Shown piece by piece: positions 41,604-50,452 of a DNA stretch of 64,000 bases. The position numbers were made by a program, and so were the translations under genes. Source of the stretch: UBA8337 sp965662725 (lineage in GTDB: Bacteria; Pseudomonadota; Alphaproteobacteria; RS24); assembly GCA_965662725.1 (NCBI GenBank), contig CBFIIT010000003.1, positions 21,125-85,124 on the forward strand. The letters are read 5' to 3'. Within the stretch, counting starts at the first letter, position 1; the number at the start of each line of letters is the position of its first letter. The notes under the pieces are model-generated. The model did no database searches. It worked only from the letters and a program-made list of their open reading frames with translations, and was not told the origin of the DNA.

Positions 41604-42998
41604 ATGAGTAATCGCATGTGGGGCGGCCGGTTCGGTGGCGGCCCTGACGACATTATGGAAGAAATTAACGCTTCCATCGGCTTTGACCAACGTTTGTTTG
41701 CGCAAGACATTCGCGGCTCATTGGCGCATGCGCAAATGCTTGTCAAACAAAGCATTATTTCGGCTGAAGACGGCGAGGCGATTGCCGAGGGTTTGAACAA
41801 AATCAGCGCTGAGCATGAGGCGGGCGGGTTTAAATTTTCGCGCGCATTGGAAGATATTCATATGAATATTGAAGCGCGGCTTGGCGAACTTATCGGCGAG
41901 GCAGCCGGTCGGCTGCACACGGCGCGCTCGCGCAATGACCAAGTGGCGACCGATTTCCGGCTTTATGTGCGCGACACGCTAGACCATTTGGCAGTGCAAA
42001 TAACCGGCTTGATGCAGGTTTTGGTTAAAAAAGCCGAAGCCCATGCCGACACGATTATGCCCGGCTTTACCCATTTGCAGCCGGCGCAACCGGTAAGTTT
42101 TGGCCATCATTTGCTGGCTTATGTTGAAATGCTATCGCGCGATTATGGGCGATTGATGGATGCGCGCAAGCGGCTGAATGAAAGCCCATTGGGCGCGGCG
42201 GCTCTGGCCGGTACCGGTTTTGACACGGACCGCCATATGACTGCCGATTTACTCGACTTTGATAAGCCGATGGGCAATAGCATGGATGCGGTGTCAGCCC
42301 GTGATTTTGCCTTGGAAGCCTTAGCGGCGGCGGCCATTTGCGCCACCCATTTATCGCGGCTGGCGGAAGAGATTGTTATCTTTGCCGGTCCGGCATACGG
42401 CTTTTTTGCTTTGCCCGATGCGTTTTCCACCGGCTCTTCCATCATGCCGCAAAAGCGCAATCCCGATGCAGCCGAGCTTATTCGCGCCAAAAGCGGCCGC
42501 ATTATCGGCGCGCTGACCGGCTTGTGTGTCGTGATGAAGGGCTTGCCCCTGGCCTATTCAAAAGACATGCAAGAAGACAAGGAAGGTGTGTTTGATGCGC
42601 TTGATAGCCTGTCTTTATGCCTCGCTGCAATGACCGGCATGATGGATAAAATTGAAGCCAATGAAGCGGCGATGCTTGCCGCCGCCGGAAGCGGCTTTTC
42701 CACTGCCACTGATTTGGCTGATTGGCTGGTGCGGGAAGCCGATTTGCCATTCCGCCAAGCGCATCATGTAACCGGCGCTTTGGTTGCCATGGCGGAAGAG
42801 AAAAACTGTCAATTGGACGCGCTCAGCCTGGCCGATATGCAATCGGTTGAAGCGGCAATTAACGAGACCGTGTTTGAAGTTTTGAGTGTCGAGAAATCGG
42901 TTGCCAGCCGCACCAGCTATGGCGGCACTGCGCCGGATAATGTGCGCGCGCAAGCGACGCTGTGGCAAAATTGGCTGGCCGAAAGGATTGCCGGTTAA
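41604..42998 (+). CDS. argH: Argininosuccinate lyase
   Basis: Splits argininosuccinate to arginine and fumarate, the last step of arginine synthesis. The 464 residues show SNRMWGGRFGGGPDDIMEEINASI, HTARSRNDQVATDFRLY, the family signature SSIMPQKRNPD and KDMQEDKEGVFD. An AAGGAG site lies upstream. The stop overlaps the lptM-like start (TAATG), joining it to the lysA operon. Confidence 0.97.
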   Translation: MSNRMWGGRFGGGPDDIMEEINASIGFDQRLFAQDIRGSLAHAQMLVKQSIISAEDGEAIAEGLNKISAEHEAGGFKFSRALEDIHMNIEARLGELIGEAAGRLHTARSRNDQVATDFRLYVRDTLDHLAVQITGLMQVLVKKAEAHADTIMPGFTHLQPAQPVSFGHHLLAYVEMLSRDYGRLMDARKRLNESPLGAAALAGTGFDTDRHMTADLLDFDKPMGNSMDAVSARDFALEALAAAAICATHLSRLAEEIVIFAGPAYGFFALPDAFSTGSSIMPQKRNPDAAELIRAKSGRIIGALTGLCVVMKGLPLAYSKDMQEDKEGVFDALDSLSLCLAAMTGMMDKIEANEAAMLAAAGSGFSTATDLADWLVREADLPFRQAHHVTGALVAMAEEKNCQLDALSLADMQSVEAAINETVFEVLSVEKSVASRTSYGGTAPDNVRAQATLWQNWLAERIAG

Positions 42999-43153
42999 TG
43001 CCCCGTCTTGTCGCTTTCATGATGGTCGGCATTTTGCTGGGCAGCATCACCGCCTGCGGTAAACGCGGCGAGCTGCGCTTGCCACAACAAAGCCTGTCAG
43101 ACACAGCTATCAAACTAAGCGCAGTAAAGAGTTTGGCCGATGGATCACTTTAA
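42998..43153 (+). CDS. LptM/YifL-like small lipoprotein
   Basis: A 51-residue lipoprotein lying between argH and lysA. The signal MPRLVAFMMVGILLGSITAC ends in a lipobox with Cys20, followed by GKRGELRLP, which matches the YifL/LptM family, small lipoproteins that assist LptD assembly in the outer membrane in enterobacteria. The start shares bases with the argH stop and its last 14 bases overlap lysA. Short ORFs of this kind are commonly missed; position between argH and lysA is a known conserved slot. Confidence 0.85.
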   Translation: MPRLVAFMMVGILLGSITACGKRGELRLPQQSLSDTAIKLSAVKSLADGSL

Positions 43154-44408
43154 TTCGACAAATGGTCGCTTGACCGCAGAACAGGTCGATATTGCCGCTT
43201 TGGCAGAAGCCGTCGGCACGCCTTTTTACTGCTACTCAGCCGCCACCTTGCGACATCATTATCAAATATTGGATGCGGCTTTGGAACATGCCGGTCTGGC
43301 TGAGCGGCTAATCTGCTATTCGGTGAAAGCCAATTCCAATCTCGCCGTCATTGCTACTTTGGCGCAACAAGGCGCCGGTGCAGATATTGTCTCGGAAGGC
43401 GAATTGCTGCGCGCGCTGGAAGCCGGTATTGCGCCTGAGAAAATCGTCTTTTCCGGCGTCGGCAAAACCGCCCAAGAAATGCGCGCCGCGCTTAGTGCCG
43501 GTATTTTGCAATTCAATGTGGAAAGCCTGTCGGAGATTGATTTGCTGGCCGAAACCGCTCGCAATATGGGCAAGACGGCGCAGATTGCTTTGCGGGTAAA
43601 TCCCGATATTGACGCCGGCACGCATGAGAAAATTTCCACCGGCAAAGCGGAAAATAAATTCGGCATTGCTTGGGAAGACGCACAAGCCGGTTTCGCCCAT
43701 GCCGCTTCTTTGGACGGGGTCGAGGCGACCGGCATTGATATTCATATTGGCAGTCAAATTACCGATTTGACGCCGTTTCGCCGCGCCTTTCAAAAAGTCG
43801 CTGATTTGCTGGCTGATTTGCGCGCCGCCGGACATAATATTACACGTCTGGATTTGGGCGGCGGTTTGGGCGTGCCGTATCGGCGCGACAATGACACCCC
43901 GCCGGACCCTGCCGCTTATGCACAAATGATTGCCGAGACGCTGGGGGATAGCGGCTGCACGATTATGCTGGAACCGGGTCGATTGATTGCCGCCAATGCC
44001 GGTATTTTGGTCACCTCGGTTATTCGAAGCAAACGCGGCCAAGCGAAAAACTTCATGATTGTCGATGCTGCCATGACCGAATTAATGCGCCCGACATTAT
44101 ATGACGCGCATCATCATATCGCGCCGGTGCTGGATAATAATGAAACCGCGCTTTTATGGGACGTTGTCGGGCCGGTGTGTGAAACCGGCGATTTCATCGG
44201 TCTCGACCGGCAATTGCCGCCTTTGGAAGCCGGCGATTTACTGGCGGTTTATGCCTGTGGTGCCTATGGAGCGGTACTGGGCTCTGCCTATAATACGCGC
44301 CGTGCCGCACCTGAGATTTTGGTCGATGGCGATAAATGGGCGGTGGTCAGAAAGCGTCCTGATTATCAAGCCTTGCTGGCCAATGAAAGCCTGCCCGATT
44401 GGCTTTAA
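43140..44408 (+). CDS. lysA: Diaminopimelate decarboxylase
   Basis: PLP enzyme that converts meso-diaminopimelate to lysine. The protein has 422 residues. The PLP lysine is in CYSVKANSNLAVI. Other motifs are GIDIHIGSQITDLTPF, LDLGGGLGVPY, MLEPGRLIAANAGILVTSV and the C-terminal VGPVCETGDF and AYGAVLGSAYNTR. It overlaps the lptM-like gene by 14 bases. ftsEX follow after about 63 bases. Confidence 0.97.
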   Translation: MDHFNSTNGRLTAEQVDIAALAEAVGTPFYCYSAATLRHHYQILDAALEHAGLAERLICYSVKANSNLAVIATLAQQGAGADIVSEGELLRALEAGIAPEKIVFSGVGKTAQEMRAALSAGILQFNVESLSEIDLLAETARNMGKTAQIALRVNPDIDAGTHEKISTGKAENKFGIAWEDAQAGFAHAASLDGVEATGIDIHIGSQITDLTPFRRAFQKVADLLADLRAAGHNITRLDLGGGLGVPYRRDNDTPPDPAAYAQMIAETLGDSGCTIMLEPGRLIAANAGILVTSVIRSKRGQAKNFMIVDAAMTELMRPTLYDAHHHIAPVLDNNETALLWDVVGPVCETGDFIGLDRQLPPLEAGDLLAVYACGAYGAVLGSAYNTRRAAPEILVDGDKWAVVRKRPDYQALLANESLPDWL

Positions 44409-44471
44409 GCGGCGGCCCGCTTTACAAGCTTTGCGAATATGGCAAACTGCTGAGAGAATGAAGGAGCGGCA

Positions 44472-45140
44472 ATGATACGGCTCGAAAATGTCTCTTTAAA
44501 ATATGCGCAAGGGCCGGAAGTGCTGAGCGGTATCAATCTCGACATTCCGCAAGGCGCATTTCGCTTTCTCACCGGTCCGTCAGGGGCCGGCAAAACCTCG
44601 CTTTTGAAATTAATCTTTCTGGCTCACCAGCCAAGCCAAGGGGCGGTGCATGTGCTGGGCCATGATACAACCCGCCAATCGCGCAAAAGCCGCGCTTTGA
44701 TGCGGCGGCAAATCGGTGTTGTGTTTCAAGATTTTCGGCTGATTGAGCATTTAACGGTTTATGAAAACGTCACTCTGCCTTTGCGCATTGCCGGTCAGAA
44801 ACAAAGCCAATGGCATGAAAACGCCGTTGAATTGCTGGACTGGGTGGGGCTGGGCCAGCGTTTGGATGCTTTGCCCGAAACCCTATCGGGCGGTGAGCAG
44901 CAACGCGCCGCCATTGCCCGCGCGGTGATTACTCGCCCGCAAATCATTATTGCCGATGAGCCGACCGGCAATGTTGACCCGGAAATGGGCGAGCGGCTTT
45001 TGCGACTGCTGATTGAATTAAACAAAATGGGCACCACTGTGCTGATTGCCACGCATGATAAGCAACTTTGGGAAATGTTTGATTTTGCCAGATTGCATTT
45101 GGAGCAAGGGCAATTAAGCCAGATTGGCGGTGCGCTATGA
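44472..45140 (+). CDS. ftsE: Cell division ATP-binding protein FtsE
   Basis: ABC-type ATPase that with FtsX controls peptidoglycan hydrolases at the division site. It is 222 residues, with Walker A GPSGAGKTS, Q-loop VVFQDFRLIEHLTVYENVTLPL, signature LSGGEQQRAAIARAVI, Walker B IIIADEPTGNVDP and switch His in IATHDK. The start follows AAGGAG. It overlaps ftsX by four bases (ATGA), as is usual for this pair. Confidence 0.96.
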   Translation: MIRLENVSLKYAQGPEVLSGINLDIPQGAFRFLTGPSGAGKTSLLKLIFLAHQPSQGAVHVLGHDTTRQSRKSRALMRRQIGVVFQDFRLIEHLTVYENVTLPLRIAGQKQSQWHENAVELLDWVGLGQRLDALPETLSGGEQQRAAIARAVITRPQIIIADEPTGNVDPEMGERLLRLLIELNKMGTTVLIATHDKQLWEMFDFARLHLEQGQLSQIGGAL

Positions 45141-45988
45141 GCCAAACCAAATTAACGCTTTTACCACCGAAAAATCTTGCCGGACCGGCGCTCAGCGCGG
45201 TCACTATGGTGATGACATTTCTCGCTTGTCTGGCTTTGGGCTCGAGCCTATTGGCCGACCGCGCCGCCGATCGTTGGCTGCAACGCGCCACCAGCGCCCT
45301 TTCGGTGCAAATTGTTGAGACCGAACAATTAACCGCTGAAGAGCAATTGCCGAATGTGCTGCGCGAATTGGAGACAACGCCGGGGCTGGCCGCATTTCGC
45401 GTGCTGGAACGCGATGATTTAGTGGCACTTTTGGAGCCATGGTTGGGCACCGGCAATATTGGCGAAGATATGCCATTGCCGCTATTGATTGAATTGACAC
45501 CTGCCGCCAATGCACAAGTGCCGATAGACGCGCTGGCGGCGCAAATTCGTGCCGTAGCGCCCGGTGCGCGGCTTGATACGCATGGCCGCTGGCGTGAAAT
45601 GTTGCAAAGCACCGCCACTGCGCTGCAATTATTCGCCGCTTTGGTGTTAACCATGGTAACGCTGGCCACCGCGACCGTGATTTTATTTGCCACCCGCGCC
45701 GGCCTATTGGCGAATGAAGAGATTATCCAAGTGCTGCATCAAATCGGTGCGCATGACGGTTATATTTCGCGCCGCTTTGAGGCGCATTTTGTTCGCACCG
45801 TCGCGCTTGCCGCGCTGCTTGGCTTAGCCGCCGCTTGGCTGTTTTTCTATACATTGGGCGGCTTGGTTGCCGAAGCGCGCGATATCGGCTTTTTGGTCTA
45901 TTTGCTGCCAATGCCGCTGGCGGCGATTATTTTAAGTTGGCAAGTAACCCGTCGCTATGTGCTGGCAAGATTAAAAGCGGCACTGTAA
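45137..45988 (+). CDS. ftsX: Cell division protein FtsX
   Basis: Membrane partner of FtsE, 283 residues. There is a first hydrophobic segment (about 18-38, LSAVTMVMTFLACLALGSSLL), a periplasmic domain of about 120 residues, and then hydrophobic segments near 164-188, 216-240 and 250-270, the usual FtsX plan. The ETTPGLAAFRVLERDDLVALLEPWLG segment resembles the periplasmic lobe. No other division genes are adjacent. Confidence 0.93.
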   Translation: MSQTKLTLLPPKNLAGPALSAVTMVMTFLACLALGSSLLADRAADRWLQRATSALSVQIVETEQLTAEEQLPNVLRELETTPGLAAFRVLERDDLVALLEPWLGTGNIGEDMPLPLLIELTPAANAQVPIDALAAQIRAVAPGARLDTHGRWREMLQSTATALQLFAALVLTMVTLATATVILFATRAGLLANEEIIQVLHQIGAHDGYISRRFEAHFVRTVALAALLGLAAAWLFFYTLGGLVAEARDIGFLVYLLPMPLAAIILSWQVTRRYVLARLKAAL

Positions 45989-45997
45989 ACTCTCCGC

Positions 45998-46627
45998 ATG
46001 ACGCGGTTTCAAGATGAAAAACTTCAAGCGCGCAAGCAAATGCTGGCCACGGCAAGCGGCATTTTGGGCGGCGCTTTGGCATTGTATTTGCTGTTCTTTA
46101 TTATATTTGCGCAAAGCCTGAAAAGCACCCCAGCCGCCGTGCCGGATGCCGACGCAATTGTTGTTTTCACCGGCACCAGTCCGGCACGTATTGAGGCCGG
46201 ATTGGCCCTTTTGGCGGAAAATAAAGGCCAAAGATTATTGGTGAGCGGGCTACATCAGCACCAAGATTTTAAAATGATTATGGGCATGGCTGAAACCGTT
46301 TTGCCCGATGATGCGGCGCGCTTGCAATGCTGTATTGACCTTGATTATCGCGCCGTCAATACGGTCGGCAATACGCAAGAAACGGCGCTTTGGGCCGATG
46401 TGCACAGCTTTAAAAGTCTGATTGTGGTGACCAGCAGCCATCATATGCCGCGCGCCTTTTTAGAACTGCGCCGAACCATGCCGACAGCGCGGCTTTCGGC
46501 CTATCCTGTCGTGCCGCCCAATGTAAGGCTGGATTATTGGTTTGCCTTCCCCGGCACGCTGAGCCTGTTGCTGGGCGAATATACCCGTTATTTATGGGTG
46601 CTTGCCGGCTTGCCCGGTGCCGGATAA
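45998..46627 (+). CDS. YdcF/ElyC/SanA-type (DUF218) membrane protein
   Basis: Membrane-anchored protein of 209 residues with one N-terminal hydrophobic segment (about 17-38). The DUF218 core reads DADAIVVFTG, RIEAGLALL, RLLVSGLH, GNTQETALWA and IVVTSSHHMPRAFLELRR. Family members are linked to envelope maintenance. It is nine bases after ftsX and seems part of the same transcript. Biochemical activity is unknown. Confidence 0.87.
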   Translation: MTRFQDEKLQARKQMLATASGILGGALALYLLFFIIFAQSLKSTPAAVPDADAIVVFTGTSPARIEAGLALLAENKGQRLLVSGLHQHQDFKMIMGMAETVLPDDAARLQCCIDLDYRAVNTVGNTQETALWADVHSFKSLIVVTSSHHMPRAFLELRRTMPTARLSAYPVVPPNVRLDYWFAFPGTLSLLLGEYTRYLWVLAGLPGAG

Positions 46628-46636
46628 AACCGCCCC

Positions 46637-47593
46637 ATGCTCAAACACATTCTTTCGCATAAACGCTTTTCGCTATTTGCGCCTTTTATCGGCCTCGCTG
46701 TACTGACGCTGGTCGCCTTTGTTTTTTGGCATATGGCGGCGACGCGGATTGCTGAGCGCATCGAAGCGGCCGGTATGAGCTGGCAGAAAATTGAAAGACA
46801 AGGATTTCCGGCGCGCATCACTCTGGACGTCACCGCGCCGCGCTGGCGCCGTGATGCAAAACTTTGGCATAGCGATGGGCTGAGCATCACCACCATGCCG
46901 TTTCAAAGCGGCCATGCGATTATCGATTTCACCGCCGCGCATCATATTGAGACCGATAGCGGTAAATTGCGCCTCGCCCATCAAGGCAATTTAATGAGCT
47001 TGGTGGCTGATAGTGCGGGCCTGCTGCGGGTTTCTTTTGAAGCACAAGCGCCGGAAATTTCCGGCATTTGGCAAAGTCGCCAAATTGAAGCGCGCGCGGA
47101 TAGTCTCGGCCTGCATACGCGCCGCGACACAAGCAAACCCGACAGCAATCGACATGATGTGGCATTGGTGCTGAAAAATCTGACATCCGCCGATAGCAAT
47201 CGCATATTAAGCCACTTTGACTTGGCCGGCTCGGCCCCGACAGATTTCTTTACTGACGGGCCGAAAACCGGCCAGCTTTTAATATTGGACCGACTGACTG
47301 CGCAAAGTGATGGGGTTACGCTGATTGCCCGCGGGCGTGTGAAATTGCGCCAAGACGGTCGCCTCGATGGCACGCTCGACCTCGATATTGTCAATCTCAG
47401 CGGCTTTATAGACGCGCTGGTTGCGGCAGGCCGCATAGACCCGCGCAATCGACAAAAGTTTCTATTGCTGGGCGGGTTGGGCGCGGCACTTGGCGGCGAC
47501 ACGCAAGACCGATTATCATTACCCTTAAGCTTGATTGATGGCCGCATGCGCCTTGGCCCGCTAGACCTCGGCGCGGCACCGACATGGCGTTAA
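46637..47593 (+). CDS. DUF2125-family protein
   Basis: Protein of 318 residues with one N-terminal hydrophobic segment (about 13-33), probably periplasmic and membrane-tethered. The stretch ATRIAERIEAAGMSWQKIERQGFPARITLDVTAPRW is a recognisable DUF2125 pattern, an alphaproteobacterial family of unknown function with repeated beta structure similar to AsmA-type lipid-transport proteins. It follows the ElyC-like gene by nine bases and is convergent with tyrA. Confidence 0.83.
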   Translation: MLKHILSHKRFSLFAPFIGLAVLTLVAFVFWHMAATRIAERIEAAGMSWQKIERQGFPARITLDVTAPRWRRDAKLWHSDGLSITTMPFQSGHAIIDFTAAHHIETDSGKLRLAHQGNLMSLVADSAGLLRVSFEAQAPEISGIWQSRQIEARADSLGLHTRRDTSKPDSNRHDVALVLKNLTSADSNRILSHFDLAGSAPTDFFTDGPKTGQLLILDRLTAQSDGVTLIARGRVKLRQDGRLDGTLDLDIVNLSGFIDALVAAGRIDPRNRQKFLLLGGLGAALGGDTQDRLSLPLSLIDGRMRLGPLDLGAAPTWR

Positions 47594-47594
47594 G

Positions 47595-48500
47595 CTATTT
47601 ATCGCGACCGAAATTAGGCGCGTCTATATCTTGTCCGGCCTCGATAATAGATTGGCGGATGTTCCGCGTGCGGCCGAAAACATTTTCCAAATAATCGCCA
47701 TCGCCGCGCCTTATCGCCGCTTGCAGGGCGGTTAAATCTTCTGAGAAACGACCCAGCATTTCCAAAACGGCAGATTTATTTTCCAGAAAAATATCGCGCC
47801 ACATCACCGGATCGGAAGCGGCGATACGGGTGAAGTCGCGAAAACCGGAGGCCGAATATTTAATCACTTCCGAGCGCGTATCGCTTTCCAATTGCGCCGC
47901 CGTGCCGACAATATTAAAGGCGATGAGATGCGGTAAATGGCTGGTAATGGCAAGCACCAAATCATGATGGTCGGCATCCATAAAAGCCACTTCCGAGCCA
48001 ATGCCGCGCCAGATTTTCGCCACTTCTTCCACCGCGATGAGGCTGGTTGTCTCATCCGGTGTCAAAATGCACCAACGCTCTTCAAATAATTCAGCGAAAC
48101 CGGCTTCCGGCCCTGATTGCTCGGTACCGGCAATCGGGTGGCCGGGAACGAAATGAATACGGCCTTCCAAAAGCGGGTTTAGTTTTTTCAAAACACCGGC
48201 TTTTACCGAACCGACATCGGTCAAAATCGCATTGTCTTTCAACCCTGGAATAATTTCCACCGCCAGCCCATCGATAACGCTGAGCGGGGTATTGAAAAAC
48301 ACGATATCCGCATCAATCGCAGCTTCTTGCGGTGTCTCATGCACGCTATCGACAAAACCGATTTCCATCGCTTTGGCGCGCGTTTCAGCCGAACGCGCAT
48401 AGCCGGAAATATGCGCCGCCATATTGTTTTTTTTCAGCGCATGGCCCAATGATGAGCCGATAAGGCCAAGGCCGATAAGGCAAATATTCGGCTTACTCAC
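47595..48500 (-). CDS. tyrA: Prephenate/arogenate dehydrogenase
   Basis: Makes 4-hydroxyphenylpyruvate (or tyrosine via arogenate) using NAD(P). The start is a GTG at 48500 which overlaps the hisC stop (GTGA); the protein is then 301 residues. The Rossmann motif is CLIGLGLIGSSLGHAL, followed by the substrate region GHPIAGTEQSGPEAGFAELFEERW and DADHHDLVLAITSHLPHLIAFN. Upstream ATGs in the same frame fall inside hisC. It is the last gene of the chorismate mutase-hisC-tyrA operon. Confidence 0.95.
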   Translation of the reverse strand: MSKPNICLIGLGLIGSSLGHALKKNNMAAHISGYARSAETRAKAMEIGFVDSVHETPQEAAIDADIVFFNTPLSVIDGLAVEIIPGLKDNAILTDVGSVKAGVLKKLNPLLEGRIHFVPGHPIAGTEQSGPEAGFAELFEERWCILTPDETTSLIAVEEVAKIWRGIGSEVAFMDADHHDLVLAITSHLPHLIAFNIVGTAAQLESDTRSEVIKYSASGFRDFTRIAASDPVMWRDIFLENKSAVLEMLGRFSEDLTALQAAIRRGDGDYLENVFGRTRNIRQSIIEAGQDIDAPNFGRDK

Positions 48501-49600
48501 GCGCGGTCCCCGTTGTTGAATTTTGCCAAAGCCGCGACCGCCGCCCGATTGCCAGCTTCCGTGCCAACACTTAAACGCAAGCGCGATGGCAGACCATAAG
48601 CCACCAGAGCACGCGGAATGACACCGGCTTGGCACATGGCTTGTTCTGCCGCCGCCGCCTCTGTCGCATCGGCAAATTCCAATAAAATGAAATTCGCCTG
48701 CGTGGTGCGCACACCAATGCCGAGGCCGCCAATTTGCTGCACCAACCAATCGCGCCATTGCGCATTATGGGCGCGGCTTTTTTCAATATGCGCTTGATCA
48801 TCCAAAGCAGCCATGCCGGCTGCCATGGCGGCTGCATTTATGTTGAACGGGCCGCGCAAGCGATTAAGCGCATCCGCCACTTGCGGCGGGCAATAACCCC
48901 AGCCAAGTCGCAATGCAGCCAGACCATAGGCTTTTGAAAATGTCCGCGTGGTCACCACATTGTCATGCGCCTCGACCATATTAAACGCCGCCGGATAATC
49001 TTTCGGCTCGACATATTCCGCATAAGCGCCATCCAGCACCAACAACACGTCAGACGGCAGAGCTTGGTGTAAACGGCCTATCTCACCGGCATCCAACATA
49101 GTGCCGGTCGGATTATTCGGATTGGCCAGAAAAACCATTTTGGTTTTATCGTTCACCGCATCAAGCAGCGCATCGACATTGGCGGTCAAATCTTTTTCCG
49201 CCACTTCAACAGGCATCGCCCCGGTGGCACGCGCGGCCAGCTTATAAATCAAAAACGCATGCGCCGTATGCAGCATTTCATCGCCCGGCCCTAAATAGGC
49301 TTGCGCCAAAAGGCTCAAAATATCATCCGAGCCATTGCCGCAAACAATTTTTGCCGCATCAATGCCGTTCACCTGCGCCAGCTTATCGCGCAAAGCAACC
49401 GCCCCGCCATCCGGATAAAGTGACGGATCGCCAAGATTTTTCAACGCATCCAATGCTTTCGGGCTGGCCCCTAGCGGGTTTTCATTGGCCGATAGTTTAA
49501 ACGGATCGGCAATACCCTCGACGCTCTCGCGCCCGCCAATATAAGCCGGCATCGCCAGAACGCCATCTTTCGGCTGCGGTGTTTTTATCGCCCCGCTCAT
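48497..49600 (-). CDS. hisC: Histidinol-phosphate aminotransferase family protein
   Basis: PLP aminotransferase of 367 residues that acts in histidine synthesis and, in this gene context, often also in aromatic amino acid transamination. Motifs are KLSANENPLGASPKAL, GNGSDDILSLL, ANPNNPTGTMLDAGEI, and the PLP lysine in TRTFSKAYGLAALRLGWG. The ATG overlaps the chorismate mutase stop (ATGA) and its stop overlaps the tyrA start. The link with tyrA suggests a role in tyrosine and phenylalanine formation. Confidence 0.95.
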   Translation of the reverse strand: MSGAIKTPQPKDGVLAMPAYIGGRESVEGIADPFKLSANENPLGASPKALDALKNLGDPSLYPDGGAVALRDKLAQVNGIDAAKIVCGNGSDDILSLLAQAYLGPGDEMLHTAHAFLIYKLAARATGAMPVEVAEKDLTANVDALLDAVNDKTKMVFLANPNNPTGTMLDAGEIGRLHQALPSDVLLVLDGAYAEYVEPKDYPAAFNMVEAHDNVVTTRTFSKAYGLAALRLGWGYCPPQVADALNRLRGPFNINAAAMAAGMAALDDQAHIEKSRAHNAQWRDWLVQQIGGLGIGVRTTQANFILLEFADATEAAAAEQAMCQAGVIPRALVAYGLPSRLRLSVGTEAGNRAAVAALAKFNNGDRA

Positions 49601-50274
49601 GTCTCATCTCCGCGCGCATAGTCGGCCGTCAAATAGCGTCCCCAAACCACATCATCTTGCGGCTCTTTCGTTTCCACAAGCACATAATCATTGGCCTGAT
49701 GAAGCAGCCTATCGCCGCTTTGCGCCCCTTTGCGCGCCACTAAGGCGACCGCATTATCGCCGCTTTCTTCGTCACCCGCATCGGCGCCATAAATCAATGC
49801 CGCCGCCGCGCCCAATACCGGCAAGCGCGCCATCACAGCCTGTCCGTCTTGCGGTTTTACCGCTTCCGCCAGGCTGACAACAGCCAGCCCACGCGCATCA
49901 CCGGCGGCATGTTTCAGCGCATTTTCACTGCTAACATAATCAAGACTGGCACCGAAATGAGCGCGCGCCACCGGCATGGCAGCGTCTGAGGCATAAATCG
50001 TCACCCCGCCTTGCTGGGCCAAAGCCATGCCGATAATTTCACGCCATATGGCGATAAGGCCGGCGGCGCTGAGGCTTTGCGCTTCATGCTTTTGCCAATC
50101 AATCAGCGACAGCATTTGCTGCATTTCACGTATTGGCCGCAAAGGCGAAGCAGATGACGATGATTTCGCCGTAGCGACTTCTTCCACCAAATCGGCACGC
50201 GCCAACAACAGACGCCGCAAATCGGCATCCAGTGCATCAATTTCAGCGCGTATCTCGTCAAGGGCGCGTGTCAT
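49597..50274 (-). CDS. Chorismate mutase with an uncharacterised C-terminal domain
   Basis: Converts chorismate to prephenate. The first 90 residues form an AroQ-type helical mutase with IRAEIDALDADLRRLLLARADLVEEVATAK, PIREMQQM and AIWREI, matching the catalytic arginines and lysine of the family. Residues 91-225 (GGVTIYASDAAMPVARAHFGA and so on) match nothing I recognise; weak similarity to a periplasmic-binding or prephenate-dehydratase-like fold is possible. The gene heads the operon with hisC and tyrA. Confidence 0.85.
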   Translation of the reverse strand: MTRALDEIRAEIDALDADLRRLLLARADLVEEVATAKSSSSASPLRPIREMQQMLSLIDWQKHEAQSLSAAGLIAIWREIIGMALAQQGGVTIYASDAAMPVARAHFGASLDYVSSENALKHAAGDARGLAVVSLAEAVKPQDGQAVMARLPVLGAAAALIYGADAGDEESGDNAVALVARKGAQSGDRLLHQANDYVLVETKEPQDDVVWGRYLTADYARGDET

Positions 50275-50452
50275 GCCGCAAAATCCGTTTCCAAACCGTT
50301 TTTAAAGCCCATCCCTCAAACCATGGCATGAGCGTTTAAAAATCAACTCACTGTTGAGCCTAGTCATAAGCCGAGCGAAAGTGTAAATCAAAGGAAAGAT
50401 TGACTTTGCGGAGCGGCTCCTGCATGACGGGCGGCTGCTTTTGGAGATGAAA

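Noticed and set aside
50275..50452. Possible SAM riboswitch in the 178-base leader of metX
   Set aside because: SAM-II elements are common before metX/metA genes in this class, but the typical core (TGATTT, TTGCAAGCC and GAAA-like parts) is not visible. Only short stems such as TCAAC/GTTGA and GGAG/CTCC are present. A covariance-model search would decide.
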